Origin: Mortierella alpina
Taxonomy: Eukaryota; Mortierellomycota; Mortierellomycetes; Mortierellales; Mortierellaceae
Assembly: GCA_029449245.1 (NCBI GenBank)
Contig: JANATF010000002.1
Span: 3,162,001-3,226,000, forward strand
Direction of reading: 5' to 3'
DNA: 64,000 bases
Below are positions 1 to 12,348 of the stretch, piece by piece. The position numbers and the translations under genes are program-made. The notes under the pieces were generated by a model. It was given only the letters and a program-made list of their open reading frames with translations. It was not told the DNA's origin and searched no databases. Every line of letters starts with the position of its first letter. Positions within the stretch are counted from its first letter, which is position 1.

Positions 1-2217
1 ACGTCGACCAAGCGCAGGATCTTTGTCTTGCTCCAGAACTTGTTTCCAAAGTAAAGAATGAAGATGAAGGGCAGGGTAACGTATGCAGACAGGAAAGACT
101 TGACGTTGAAGGGGGTAAACGCGGTGTAGCCTTGTCCCAAGAGGATGATCACACAGACAATAATGGTGTAAATCGGGCCAAAGGGATAGAGTCGCGAGAC
201 AAAGGGCAGATCCTTGAGAGATCGGCCTTGAGCCTTGTAGGCCATGCGGAAGCGAATATGGCAAAAAGCGATACCGAGCCATGCAATGAAGCCGGTGGTC
301 GAGGCCAAAGACAACAGCCAGCTGTAAGCCTGACCTTGTCCAATCTGAGGGAGTGAGACAATGAAGGCCATGCATCCGACGAGGGCCGTGCAGCCGACAC
401 AGTAAATGGGCACACCCCAGCGGTTAACATAGCCGAGGAAATGAGGAGCGTTTCCTTCCTTGGACAAAGTGTGAAGTGCGCGAGACGAAGCATAGAGACC
501 CGAGTTTCCGGCAGAGAGAACTGCGACGAGGATGACTGCATTCATGATGTCGCCTCCGACAGCGATACCGGCTTGGATAAAGACACGGGTGAAGGGAGAG
601 GACTTGATGTCACCCTCCTCGTTGGCAAGGGAGCGATCGTTGGTAGGGATGGTCAATCCGATGATCAAAATGGTGAGGACGTAGAACATGATGATGCGCC
701 AAAAGACCTGACGAATGGCACGGGGAACATTCTTGCGGGGGTTCTTGGTCTCACCGGCTGCGATACCGACCAACTCGGCGCCCTGGAACGAAAATCCGGC
801 GTTCAAGAAGATGGAGAACAGACCGACGAATCCACCCTTAAACGGGTCCATGTTGAACACCTCAGGACCCGGCTTGGGTGCACCAGGGATGGGGGTACCA
901 ATGGCGCCGCCGATGTAAAGGAATCCGACAATGATGAAGACAAAGACAGCCAGAACCTTGATCAAGCTGAGCCAGTATTCGGTCTCTCCATAGGCTTTGA
1001 CGGTGGTCATATTGAGCGAGGTGAGGATGACGATGAAGACTAGAGCCCAGACCCAGCTGGGGCATTGTTGGGCCGGGATCCAGTAAGAGATGATGACGCC
1101 TGCAGCGACAAGCTCCGTCGCGAGAGTGACGGACCATGAGAACCAGTAGACCCAGCCTAGTGTGGGTAGTGCGATGGTAGTGTGTGAGGAGATTAGATAA
1201 ACAAGTGGGCGGGGCGGAGAACGAGATAGCGTGTCCCGTCACGGCCAAAGAGGGAAGTGGGCAGTGAGGACAGGCGATAAAAAAAGGGACGAAAGCCGTG
1301 CCCAGAGACACGCTAGGGTTTCAGAATCTCAGAAGGGTTTTTCTGGCTCAACGGGCTTACCGAGCATGAATCCGAGAGCAGGGTCGAAGAAGCGGGTGCC
1401 GTAGGCATTAATCGAGCCCGTGATGGGCAGGTACGTGGCCATCTCGCCCAGCGAGGACATGAAGCAGAAGACCATCGAGCCGATCAGGCAGTACGCAATC
1501 TGCGACGAGCCAGGGCCTGCAACGGCAATGGACTGTCCCGAGGCAAGGAAGAGTCCCGTGCCGATGGTTCCTCCTAAAATACATAAGCAAGAAAGCGAGA
1601 GAAAAAAAAATTTTTTTTTTGAAGCTAGGTCAGTCAACCGTATGTAAGATGAGATCATGTCCAAACCTCTCGCTCTCACCAACGCTGCAGTCGTCCGTTG
1701 GGGCTGACGGAGAAACAACACGACAAGAGGGCTTTGAAGTTTGGCCGTTTTGTGCTTTATCCTTTGGCGAAAAAGAGATATTATCGCATGGTGGTACAAA
1801 AAGGGCACTGTGAAGCTTAAGCGTCGAGGTCGCCTGCTGATCACCACAGATGGGCACCGCATCCGCAAACGATCAGTGCAGAGCTCAATGCTGGCATCGA
1901 ACCCGGCCCTCTGAGCATGGATGGAGACAAGAATGTCTACGCAACACTCTGTGCAAGAGGAAGCCGAGAGAAGAGGGGAGAATGTGTGGGAGGGAGGACT
2001 GATGCTTACCAAGAGAGATCATGGTCAAGTGGCGGGCAGCAAGGTTGCGCTGGAGACCCTTGCCGACCTCGGCGGTGTGAGCACCCAGGTCAGCGTCGTC
2101 GTGCAGCGAGGCGACGGTCTGCTTGTCGTCGTATGCGGTGGCATTAGGCTCTACGGTGTATGACTCCATTTCTATCTTGTCCCCAGCGTCGTATGTGATC
2201 GAGTGATCCTTCTCCAT
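1..2217 (-). CDS. Amino-acid permease (AAT/YAT family), 3' end outside the window
   Basis: Three exons read in one frame: 2217-2010, 1573-1361 and 1156 to the window edge. Introns are GT-AG and both junctions fall after the first base of a codon. The protein has a soluble acidic N-terminus of about 65 residues. The first membrane segment then carries the family hallmark MISLGGTIGTGLFLASG, and further hydrophobic segments follow. The segment VLSAGNSGLYASSRAL is the conserved motif of fungal amino-acid permeases that use proton symport at the plasma membrane. The last visible residues, FGNKFWSKTKILRLVD, are the start of the final cytosolic part, so only the tail is missing. Start chosen at the ATG at 2217, preceded by a GA-rich leader on the plus strand. 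Substrate (general, basic or neutral amino acids) cannot be told from sequence. The family call is firm; the specific transporter is not. Confidence 0.93.
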
Positions 2218-4476
2218 GCTCTATGAGGCGGTGGGAAGGTGGGGGATGGGCGGGAAGGAGGAGGAGGAGGAGGATGTGGAACGAGTAAAGAGGAAAGTGG
2301 AAGGTTGTCGAGAAGTGTCAAGTGTGTGGGCTGCTGATCGACGGACGAGAAACGAGAGAGACGCGGGAGAGAAAAGAGAGAAAAGGGAAGAAAGGAAGAA
2401 GAGGCGAGTGCGATGGGCGTGCGAGAATGTACAAATAAGCGAGGGTGGGAAGAAAGCCGGTGCAAAAGGGGTATAGCTGCAGCGGGCGGTGGACGGCAAG
2501 GTGAGGGTGAGCGTGCGAACAAGGCTGAAAGAGGAAGGAACGAAGGAGGAAAAGGGACAAGGGACAGGGAAAACAAAACAAAAGGTGAGCAGAGCTTTTT
2601 TTTATCGGTCTGACTCCAACTTGTTGACTGCTATGACATCGCCGTGGACCAACCACAGCGCAGGCGGAGAAAAGCAGGGTGTATAGAGTCCTATACAAAC
2701 ACCAAACAGAGTTGGTTACTCACTCACAAAAAAAGGTCCTGCCATGCTGCTGTGGACCGCTGTAGTCTGCTGTAGTCTACCACAGAGTTGGGTGCTGTCC
2801 GCGCATTCATAATTCGGGTTGCAGCGATCAACAAAGAAAAAAACACAAACACCCACAAGGGATCGCCCGTACCACGCTACTCACTGCTGTGAGTAATGCT
2901 GCAAACAAACAGGCAAACAAACAACAAAGCCAAACTCTGCAGGGGCGTATACATTATATTGCCTTTGTTGGGTGGAGAGATCGTCCTCCCTCAGAGTCAG
3001 ACCTGTTTGCTTGCAAGACTCGGGCAAGACTCGGGCAGAACCCTTGAACAGGAACGAGCCTTCAATCGCCCACAACAACCAACTCAAAATATTCTTCTGC
3101 AACCCTGTTGAACGGCTCCATTTCTGCTCGATGCAGCATGTTTCTTTTTCATCATCTCGCATCATCGATACCGATAAAATCCCCGCTCATGTTCTATTTC
3201 CCTGGTATGGATCACACTCCCCTCTGTCTCCTCTGGACGCCGTTTGCAAGGAAAAGGCTCTCAGAGCTTGTCTGCAGACACAAGTTGCCTCGACTGCGGG
3301 AAGCGAATTGGAAACGAAGAGCGAGATGAACAACAAGTAAAAAAAAGTGTACCTTCGGCAAGTCGCCCGCGAACGAGCAAGAAGGCGCCTGTCGCATGAT
3401 TGACCAGGGCAAAGGGCCCAATCAGGACCATAGCTTTCAGGGACGATTCAAGTCCGATCCGTTGCTTCTTCCGTGGGATCGCAGCTCTTCTTATTCACTT
3501 CATTCTATACTCACGAACACCGCCAGAGTGCTCTCCCAATACTCCAAGTTCGGATACACGAATGGTGTCACAGTACACTGTACGCTGCTTCCTCTCACTG
3601 CTCGCGTGCGCAACTATGATGAAGAGGCTCTAAAGGCAAAGAGAAAAGCGAGAGCAGGGACCGGACTTGATGCTCAGCATCTGGATATTGGCTGCCTACT
3701 GCTGTATACTCTATAACGTTCTAGTGTCGTTAGTGTGCAATGGCGTAGATCATTTCTTGATGCAGGTACCCAGTAAAGGGGATGATCATACATGTTCCTC
3801 GAAAAATCGACGAGCCAGCCTTTGGAAGAATCCAATTTTTTTTCGCCCTTTTGTCCCCACTTTTTTTTTTCGTTTTCTATGACGGGTGACTCTTGGCAAC
3901 GCGGTACCCTGGCTGACATACGTTGATTTTTACGCCGAGAACTGCAGCCTATACCATATACAAATACGCTTGCAAGTTCTTCGTGTGATGATTGGCGAGC
4001 CCCTTGCCAACGAACCGTACACACTTGTGTAAAGTGACGTTGAGCAGGCGCGGGGATTCTCACAAATGGCTCTCACAAGAAGGTAACAGAAGCATATTGG
4101 ACGAGTTCCTTATTTGGGCGTCGCCATACGGTTCAGCAGCAACGCGCTAGGCAACTTTCCGCACTACGCTAGACTTCGCGCCGTTCGTAGTTGTCTGGAG
4201 CGTGGCAACTGTCAAGCAGAGTGAGTATGTAGCAGGTGGAGCACATGCGAGTGTTTCAGTCACTCCTCTTCCCACTTTTTCTTGCGCTGTTTCCTTACGA
4301 CTTTCGTATGCCTGACTGTTCTTCATGCCGTGCCCTCCTCTGGCCCTAGACATTATGCATTGGCGTGCGCACTTCACATATGACCAAGACGTATGGTAGA
4401 TTCTTTATAGAAAATGACAATGGAATGTATCATATAGTATGTCTAGCTGACATTTCTCTTTTTTTCTGCTTTGACT
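2218..4476. other. Intergenic region, no gene supported
   Basis: This 2.3-kb stretch holds the upstream region of the permease and the downstream region of the PLC-like gene. From 2240 to 2460 the plus strand is strongly GA-rich (CT-rich on the permease coding strand), as expected of a fungal promoter or leader. Poly-A and poly-T runs occur at about 2600, 3340 and 3836-3870. Open frames of 60-120 codons are present on both strands but show no recognisable domain and no consistent splice structure. Confidence 0.6.
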
Positions 4477-5930
4477 CTAAAGAGCCAAAAGTCCAATGCC
4501 TCCTACAACCACGGCTGAGATCGCACCCAGCACGCGTTTATCCATCTGCGAGGCAGTATTTCCAGTTCCATTTCCAGTTCCAGAGCCTGATCCCGACCCA
4601 GCCTTGGGTTGAGTCGGCAACTTTCCGTTCCATTGGACACCATTGACTAAAGCAACGCTCTGAAGCACGGATCCCTTCTCATAAAAGTCCACCGCGATAA
4701 AGTTGGGGCTCTGCGAGAACGTGGTAAGGCAAGTGTTGATGTGGGTGGTGAGATCCACTCCATTGGTCTTCTCTGCGGCTCCTGGTTGAGGAACATCGAT
4801 TGTGCTGCCACCGGACTGGATCTGTCCCGAAATGAAGTGGTTCAGGACATACATGGGCTTGCGCTGATCCTTTGGACGATCCACTGTGCATGGGTAAGGG
4901 GTGTCCTTGGGGATGGACCATGGTGTCTCAAAGACAAAGTCATATTCCGCCATTAACCTAACGGAAAGAGAATTCCAACATATCAGATATTCCGCTCTTG
5001 ATGGTGGGCGCAGAGGAATCAAAGCGCAAATTATCGATGGGCTGAAGCACTCATTGGGTGGGCGTTTTTTTTACCATGGAACAGAGGCATCCGCACCACC
5101 GTCAAGAAAGCTGACGAGACGTTTCTTGCTCGCGATCATCTGTGCAAGCGTAGGCCATGCACCGTTGCTGGCCGGGGTATACGAATAGGGGACTAGCCCA
5201 GCGGCCGTGTATACCGCCTATGTACACACACATAGAAAGGACTGAACATGAGTCTCACTTCATCCCAACACCATACATGATCCAGATCACAAGAAGTGGT
5301 TCGGTACCTGGAAGCGAGCAGGAGGCAAATTGGCAGCATTCTCCCAGAAGATGGTGATCACCTGTTGTTCAAATAGGAGCAAAACAGTCAGCGAAAAGGA
5401 GTATAACAGACAACGAATGGTGTATCGACAGGGCAGCAGCTTTGAAAATGCATACTTCATTAGGATTGGCATCCATGAAAGCCTTGAGCTGTCCCAGGGT
5501 CTTGGAAAGAGGACCCGCATCGACCAGCGAACCTGGGTGTTTGGGTGTATCGACGAAACAATATTGAGTCAGTGTCAAAGCTGCAGACTGGCCTTTATGC
5601 ATATGTCAGGTACAGACCGCTTGTTTTCATACAGGTGGTGTGGCAAAGCTCGATGTCAGAGGTGTCGCCGTTGGGAGGATTATAGGCATCCAACATGAAG
5701 GCGCGGATCCCATCCTTGAGCTGGGTGGGGATGTCGTTGTTCTGGTTGGTGCCGAGTCCTCCGGGAGGGGTGTAGGCATAGGCGTTGTGGGTGGTGGCAT
5801 AGGCGACCTTGTCGAATGTCTTTGCGCACAGCTCCGCGTAGCCATTGCAAAGCTGCTGCTGGGCGTCTGCCTGCATCAGCAGGGATGTGGCCAGGAGAGC
5901 ACCCAGGGAGAGGATGAGCGACGAACGCAT
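4477..5930 (-). CDS. Secreted PI-PLC X-domain-like phosphodiesterase, probably GPI-anchored
   Basis: Five exons: 5930-5633, 5592-5456, 5361-5308, 5217-5075 and 4957-4477, giving 370 residues. The N-terminus MRSSLILSLGALLATSLLMQ is a signal peptide. The PLC-like fold follows: YATTHNAYAY holds the first catalytic-type histidine, IELCHTTC the second, and NEVITIFWEN, WPTLAQMIASKKRLV and PYPCTVDRP are conserved family blocks. The C-terminus has a Gly/Ser/Thr linker, then a hydrophobic tail (AVVVGGIGLLAL), which is a typical GPI-attachment signal. It probably acts at the cell surface or wall on phospho-ester lipids or GPI material; the substrate is not known for this fungal group. The small third exon (18 codons) is supported by frame continuity on both sides. 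The true enzymatic activity is inferred. Confidence 0.88.
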
Positions 5931-6270
5931 GTCGGTGAGACTGAGGGAGGAGTGGAAACGGGGGCCGGAGAGGAGGAGGGTGGGAGAGCAAATGGGAGAG
6001 AGCGAGAGAAAAGAGAGAAATGCGAATAGGGGACAGCAATGGTGATGGGGGTGTGGATGAGAGAGGCCAATACCCAACGACAAGAGAGCCACGAGAGACA
6101 CGAGAGACATGAGCGACTGGACCGCCAAAAAGAGCAATCGCAGATATACGACAGCCCTGTGCTGTAGACCGGGGCCTGCTGAGGGCACTGCCCTGGCCCA
6201 CACTGCAGCGGACACAGTAATGCGCTGCAATGGAAATGAAATGCTCCGTAGAACGGAAATTCACCCATGG

Positions 6271-6284
6271 GGCTATAAATAGCC
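6271..6284 (-). promoter_or_regulatory. TATA-like near-palindrome upstream of the PLC-like gene
   Basis: The sequence ggctataaatagcc is an inverted repeat around AA and reads as a TATA box on either strand. It lies 341 bp before the ATG of the minus-strand gene at 5930, which leaves room for a long leader. Function is inferred. Confidence 0.4.
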
Positions 6285-7830
6285 GGTCCTTCCTGTAAGC
6301 CGCTCCACAGTCCGCAAGATCATCCCGTGCACACCCTCCAGACGCGCAGGCGGGCCAGCAACATGACAAACGGGGCATTGCCACCGTCGTTACTGCCAAC
6401 TCCTAATTATACAAGTACGGACGACAAGACCCATGGTCCAGCATGACTCGGACGACCTTGGCTGGTACTGCCTGACAATCGGGGGCGAGTGAACCCTCAC
6501 AACCACGGGTGCCATTTGCGAGGTGCATGGCGGTAGGGGACAGGTGCCAAGCTGGGCAGTAATCGGCCGGACCCTATTACCTGATACGTCCATGGCTAGT
6601 ATGCCTACGAACCCCTCTTCTTTTTTCAATCCAGCCGAGTAAGCCGCACAGCCCACAGTTGTTAGCCAGCAACATGCGAAACAACGACGCTATCAGTTCC
6701 CGCCCTCGCCCTCGCCCTCGCTCTCAACGGCTAGTGTTGGCAGTGCAGCGGACGCGAGTCCTACGGAACCTTCTTAGCCCTCACTCTATACGACGAGGGG
6801 TTTCTTCTGGATCCACACAAAAACCTAGGATATTCTACGCTGCAAAGTCATCGCAAACATAGTGAACAGGGCAAGGGTGCCTAGACGATGCGTACAATTT
6901 TACAATAACTCACGACAGCAGCGAGATGAGAGGTGTGTAGAGCCAATGCATATATATAAACTATTTTACTCGTCAAGGGGACAGTGGCAGTAATGAGGTT
7001 TTGTTTTTGTTTTACGCCTGCGAGAACGGGGTCCCTGATGCGAGCTGGCATTGACTGAAGACCATTCCGCATGTCCCCCCCATAGGGATGATAAGCGAGG
7101 AGAGCGAGAGAAAATTCTCCAGATCGGCCTTAGAAAACAAAGATGGATAGGAGGTGCAGCATGTCTGCATGTGCAGGCTGCATCCAGCACCTTACCCAGT
7201 TTGCTTGCAGGCCTGGTCAAGGCGACTTGCGTTCAGAACGAACAAAAAGAAAAATCAAGGGCTCATACAAAGGAGCGGGAAGGAGGAGGAAAAAAAAAAA
7301 AAAAAGGCCTTATATCCTTTGAGCGCGAATGTTGTGTGTCCCTTTTGTGCTAGAGCCAGGAGAGCAACGGCAGGGAGGAACAGGCATGTTCGAGCAGGAG
7401 AGGGTGGGCGCCTCCTTGGAAAACAAGGCCTATAGACTTTAGCGCTACAAAGGTAGGCCTTTGCCCTCGCCCCCCTCTCTGCCTCTCTGCGTTGTCCCTC
7501 ACACCTCCACCTCGCAGTTGACTGGTAACCCAAACCGAACGAACAGCCCCGGGTCGTCCGCTAGTCGGTCCGTTTCATTGCAGTCGGCGGATTGGTCGGA
7601 GGAGTGTTCCTGAGTGGCTGGCACCCGCTGGTGCGTTATCGATAGGCCACAGGCAACTTACTCGTAGCTTACTCGTAGCTTTATTCAATTTAATACCCTG
7701 GCCGTGTGTCATTCGCGGGGGGTCAGACAACGAACATGGGCTCTTGGGGAAGGTCTTGGCCACTGCTTGCTCGAGACAATAGGCCGGTGCAGCCATATAG
7801 GAAAAAAGTAAAACTGAGCAAGAGGGTGTG

Positions 7831-7875
7831 AGTGAGAGAGAGAGAGAGAGACAGAGGGTGCGAGAGAGAGAGACA
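7831..7875. repeat. GA microsatellite
   Basis: A run of GAGAGA with two interruptions lies about 600 bp upstream of the glycosyltransferase-like gene. Confidence 0.8.
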
Positions 7876-8109
7876 GTGCAAGTCGAGAGAGTCGCTTGCC
7901 GCCTCGATGGCCTCTGCTGTCGTGCCCCCTGCCCTGCCCGCCCCTCCAGGGAGGACGACGGCTTGGTCTGCTCGCTCGGGTTTTAAGCTTGGCCAGCGAA
8001 CAATAGCCGCAATCTCTATTGAAACGAGGCCCGTCCTCATTCATTTGCCCAGAGCAGGTTGCCTGGAGCGGATTCTGTCATACCTCAGCGCTCATAGCAG
8101 GATTCCGCC

Positions 8110-8262
8110 TTTATTCTCTTCTCTGTTCTCTGTTCTCTCTTTCTCCCTCTCCCTCTCCCTCTCCCTTCTCTTCTCACTCTTGTCTTCTCTCTTGTCTTCT
8201 CTCTCTTTTCTATCTCTCTCTTCTATCTCTCTCTTCTATCTCTCTCTCTCTCTCTTTGTTAC
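8110..8262 (+). repeat. CT-rich tract in the probable promoter/leader of the glycosyltransferase-like gene
   Basis: About 150 bases are almost pure pyrimidine on the coding strand (repeated ctctccct, tcttctct and tctctct). It ends about 210 bp before the chosen ATG. CT-rich tracts just upstream of the transcript start are common in fungal promoters. Confidence 0.65.
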
Positions 8263-8474
8263 TCTCAACCCCGCTTCGTCTCCCGACCCTCTTGCAAGTC
8301 CGTGCTTGTTCTCATTCACTCTTGTCCATTCCTCATTCGTCCATTGCCAACCGCACCGCTCCTCCACTGACTGGTCTGCAGTGCCCATCCTACGATCCGA
8401 TCGACGCTCCCCCCCACTCTCGCTTTCCTCTCTTGCCTCTCCTGCACACTCTCGCATCGTCACAGTCCCCAAAA

Positions 8475-11400
8475 ATGCATTCGGTATCGCAACAAAGGAG
8501 TCCTACACCGGTGCATTCCTCCTCCATATCCCACCACTTGGCTCCGCATCCACATCCACACTCGCATGCATCCTACACACACTCCAGCTACTCCTCCTAT
8601 GCCTCCTCTGTAGCGTCCTTGCCAGGGTCAAGGCCCTCCTCCCCAGCAACCATCGCCAACGGCGCTACCTCCGTACCCACTCCTCCTCAGTCGCCCACCT
8701 CCTTCCCCACAAAGTCATTTGGGTCCAGTCCATCCACATCGCCGACCCTTGGCAGCACCACCATCATCGCATTAGGATCCACCTCTCCAGCCTCGTCAGA
8801 TCACCTTGCCACCCTTGCCTCTGGCCCAACCCTTGGATCTTTAGTGTCGCAGCCAGTGACAGGAGCGGTTATTGTCTTGACGATAGTAACGAGCTTAATC
8901 GCACTCGGGGGCCACTTTCCCAACCACTGCACTGCACCTTCTTATGTCCTCTATGCAGGAGAGTACCTGGCGCTCCTTGTCTCGCCCTTCATATTGCCGT
9001 TGACGCCTGCCCTCTTGTTGTCCTCGCAGCAAACGCTTGGAACTTCGCTCTTGATCGGCACCTCCAACATCCTCTCGCTCTCTCTATTTGAGGATCGACT
9101 GACGACTATTTTCAATGGCGATGGCACGCGGATCTTCCGCAACCTATTCCTGGCCATCCTGGCCTTTGTGCTGGCAGTTCGCCAGCTTCTAGGCTTTGTG
9201 TTTTCGAGGTCGGTGGGTTGGCAAATTCCAGCCCTGTTCTTCAGTGACTCGATGCATGAATGCAATCTAGGTAAGCGCTCCTCTTTATTTCATTCTTTTG
9301 CTAAATTCAGAAATGGGCCGGCAGGGCAACTTCACGAACGAGTCCTGAGTTGCAGAATGCCAAAAAAAAGGAGCAGCCAATATATATGTCGACATGGAGC
9401 AGGAGGTTCAGTGTGAATCCCATTTATGTTGTTTCTTGTTCAGTGTGGGATTGAAAAAAAAAGTTTCAGGATTCACTTGGTCCGATGCTCAACCATCCCA
9501 ACTTTTCAGTCGAGTTTGACATGTATGCGAAAAGGAGTGATCCACAATGCAGTCGGTGCCCTTCATGCGGATCTGCCTAGGTGCTCTGTGGCAGTGAGCA
9601 GCAAGCACCACTTTAATCGAATGTTTCGTTTTTCGTGCATGACATCATGGCCGGGCCCTGAATCGTCCTTGTTCAAACAGAGCACTTTGTGAGAGGCAGG
9701 GCAGGGCAGGGGCGATGACATACTCTTTGCATTGTACGCCTTTCCTTACAAAGCCAGCGCACACAGCACGCTCTTGTGTTCTATTCTCTGTCTTCCATCG
9801 CGTCGGTTCTATTTTTACCGGGTCACAAATGATGCCTGTGCGCAACGGACAGCCTCTCTGTGTACTTCCTTTCTCTATTCTTTTGTCAGCAGCAAGACAA
9901 AAGCCCACGGCACAGGCGTCTGGGATGGGGGTCACCTTTGCAATGCTGCAAGGTTGACAAGTGTAAACAGGGAACACTCCCAAGAAAGCTGTGACATCAA
10001 GCTTTTCCCCCAATCCTATTTCTGCTCGATTGTTCTAATCGGACTAGTCCAACTGGTTCAATGATCTTTCAGGCACACAATCGCGCATCATCTCATCATA
10101 TGCTAACATTATTTCTGAATATGGCTTTCAGGACTAGCGCCGTTTTTGTTTGCTCTGCTGGTCGTACAGGCCCTCTTCCCGGACTCACCGTCATCCAGCT
10201 TTGCCACCTCGTTCTGGACCCTACGCAGGATACATCTGCAGATCATCCTGTGTCTCTTCAACGTCATCCCAAAGACCATCATCTGGTGGTCTGGCAGTGG
10301 ACTCTTCGTGGGCTTCATCGTCGCCCTTGTCATCTCCTACCAGCGCAGGATGGGACGATGGGGCGGTAAGGTCAAGACCTCGACCTTTGAAAGGCATCAA
10401 TGGGAGGATCAAGATCTTGTCTTTGTTCAGGACCAGTATGAGGAGAAGGACGCCTTGATCAAGGAAATGGATCGTGAATCGTCTCTGGCGCCGCCATCGC
10501 CTATCAGCCTGGGTCACGGAGTGGTCGACCATAGCGCGACCTGGGAGCGGAAACTCTTGAACTCCTTGTGCAAGGCTGTCAGCTATATCCTGCCCATGAT
10601 CTTTATCCTCGTGGTCTTTCTGGTCGCGTGCAATCAACTTCACACCTACCGACCCGACGTTTCAAGTATCACTTTGCACCAAAGCATCGAACCCCATACA
10701 CCATTCTTACTCACGCTCATTCTCATGACTGCCCCTCGGAAGAACGGTGTTACCTACATCAAGGAGACGCTGAGCTCCTATCTCGACAACTTTCCGGACG
10801 AGGCAGTTGATCCCCTCTACTCGCGCATCCAGATCGTTGTCTACACGCACTTTACGGACTTTAAGGGCTATGACGAGGCCAAGGCTTATTTCGACACCAT
10901 CCCCAAAGCGCGCAAGCATGTCAGGTGGATCCGAGACGAAGGTTCAGAAAAGAACCAGCGCAAACATCTCGTCAGCGCGATTCGCAAGGTCGGTACAGCA
11001 GAGGACACTGTATACCTTGGCATCATGGAGGACGATTTCCCCTTCTGCGCGGGCGGCTGGCAAGAGATGCTGAACACTATTCACGAGGCCAACCGCCAGG
11101 TTCCGGATCACTGCGGCGTGTTTGTTGCGACGGGCGGCAGTGGGCTGATCTTTAAGCGATCCGTGGCCCTGACGGCGTCCTTTATCCTCGAGGGCGATGT
11201 TTTGTCGCATGAGCGAGGCGAGAGGACCCCGCCCCCAGATATCAGTCTGCAGAACTGCATGCTCGGCAAGCACGACTATTGCGCGAGCTGCTCCGGCACG
11301 ATGGTCATCAGCAAGACGCTGCTCCAGGGCCATCTCGGGTACAACTCCTCGACCAGTGGTGAAGGCTATCACCGCAGCCAGTTCCAGTGTGGTTGGAGAC

Positions 11401-11547
11401 ATCCTTTTGTAAGTTTACCTTTTGAGAGCCGATAGGCACCTGTATCCTTTCTCGCATTCTTTTTTCACAGTGTTCTAACTCTTTTGCTCCCCCTGTTATT
11501 CTTTCTGAACATAATAGAACGGCTCTCCTGTCGTGCACACACTTTAA
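8475..11547 (+). CDS. Multi-pass membrane protein with C-terminal GT-A-like glycosyltransferase domain
   Basis: Three exons: 8475-9270, 10132-11408 and 11518-11547, giving 700 residues. Intron 1 is 861 nt and has a ctaac branch motif near 10103. Intron 2 has ttctaact at 11473 and ends at ataatag. The N-terminal 120 residues are Ser/His/Pro-rich and low complexity. Hydrophobic segments lie at about residues 125-147, 156-183, 223-243, 266-283, 295-335 and 413-434. The C-terminal domain (from about 450) begins PFLLTLILMTAPRKNG, contains YIKETLSSYLDNFPDE, and has an acidic triad EDD at 565-567 in YLGIMEDDFPFCAGGW. That layout resembles GT-A enzymes such as the MGAT4 and PGAP4 groups, where EDD binds metal and nucleotide-sugar. 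I cannot place it in a named family. A Golgi or ER role in glycan or GPI modification is inferred. The start is the ATG in ccccaaaaatgc; an earlier in-frame start would add only CT-tract Ser/Leu. Confidence 0.8.
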
Positions 11548-12348
11548 TTTCCCAGTGATGCCTCGTTCTTTGTTTTTTTTTGTTTGTTGTTTTTGTTTGC
11601 TCGTTCTGCATGAGGGTGCTCCTGTCTCTCTTTTTTACATACCTCCACCGCATCACCTGTGTGCAGTATTCTCCCTTAGTCCGTTTTCTATTGTCGTTTC
11701 TTTTGTCCTTTCCTTGTTCTCGTTCTAGTATCATGTATTTTTACAATCCTCTTGTACCATTTTTTTCCTTAATACCCAAACATTATCATCCGTTGCCTTG
11801 GCGCCCTTGGCCACGAAGCTAATTTCTATGAACCCAGAATAAATTCAGGAGAAGAGGAAGGCGGAGCAGATCGTTCCTCTTTTCTCATCGTGATCTGGTT
11901 ACAGCCTGTGATCTCGTCTTCCTTTTACTTACATGTAACCTATTTAAAGAGCCTACGCGTGTGAAAAAGGATTTGGAAGAACATGTTGCTCTTTGTTCCG
12001 ATTCCAAAGTTGCGTGTGCAACATAAAGCTCATCTCGGAATTCGCTGCATAAAAAAAAAAAAAAAAAATAGAGGAAGAAAAGTAGCTGCAAAGCAACCAG
12101 TTGTTGACTCGCCCCATCATGGATGGGGTCAATATCTCTGCGACCCCAGGCGAGCCGTTGCCTTGCACTTTTGGATCACACGTTACTTCCTCGTTGATGT
12201 TGACCATCTACTACGCGCGCGTTCACTACACAAGCATACATACCACAAGGAGATAGACTTGCAGACAAGCAACCAACGAAAAAAGGGGTTGTCACACAAC
12301 GCACAGACACACACACACAAAGTGTATTCGATCGCAATAGCCTCAGCC
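11548..12348. other. Intergenic region upstream of VTC1
   Basis: This 800-bp T-rich stretch has no recognisable gene. An aataaa lies near 11838 and may end the upstream transcript. An 18-base poly-A run occurs at about 12051-12068. The last 60 bases contain an ACAC run (12306-12318) just before the VTC1 start. Confidence 0.6.

Larger units (their letters stand above)
5931..8474. other. Intergenic region between two divergent genes
   Basis: It holds the promoter of the PLC-like gene (left part) and the leader of the glycosyltransferase-like gene (right part). Visible elements are a near-palindromic TATA-like site at 6271-6284, a CCCTCG tandem at about 6700-6722, a 15-base poly-A run near 7292, a GA repeat at 7831-7875 and a long CT tract from about 8110 to 8260. 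No frame in it has a recognisable domain. The open frame that runs upstream of 8475 is low-complexity Ser/Leu translated from the CT tract. Confidence 0.6.

Noticed and set aside
5595-6399. Overlapping long frames upstream of the PLC-like gene start
   Set aside because: The first part is untranslated leader sequence upstream of the signal peptide Met at 5930; the other frame is a shifted reading of exon 1.
8019-8474. In-frame upstream start for the glycosyltransferase-like protein
   Set aside because: The added 152 residues are mostly Ser/Leu from the CT tract, which looks like promoter and leader rather than protein.
7832-9091. 419-codon plus-strand frame over the CT tract and the start of the glycosyltransferase-like gene
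   Set aside because: It is Ser/Leu-rich translation of the pyrimidine tract, then a shifted frame of the real exon. The hydrophobic segments and the splice to exon 2 are only in the frame that begins at 8475.
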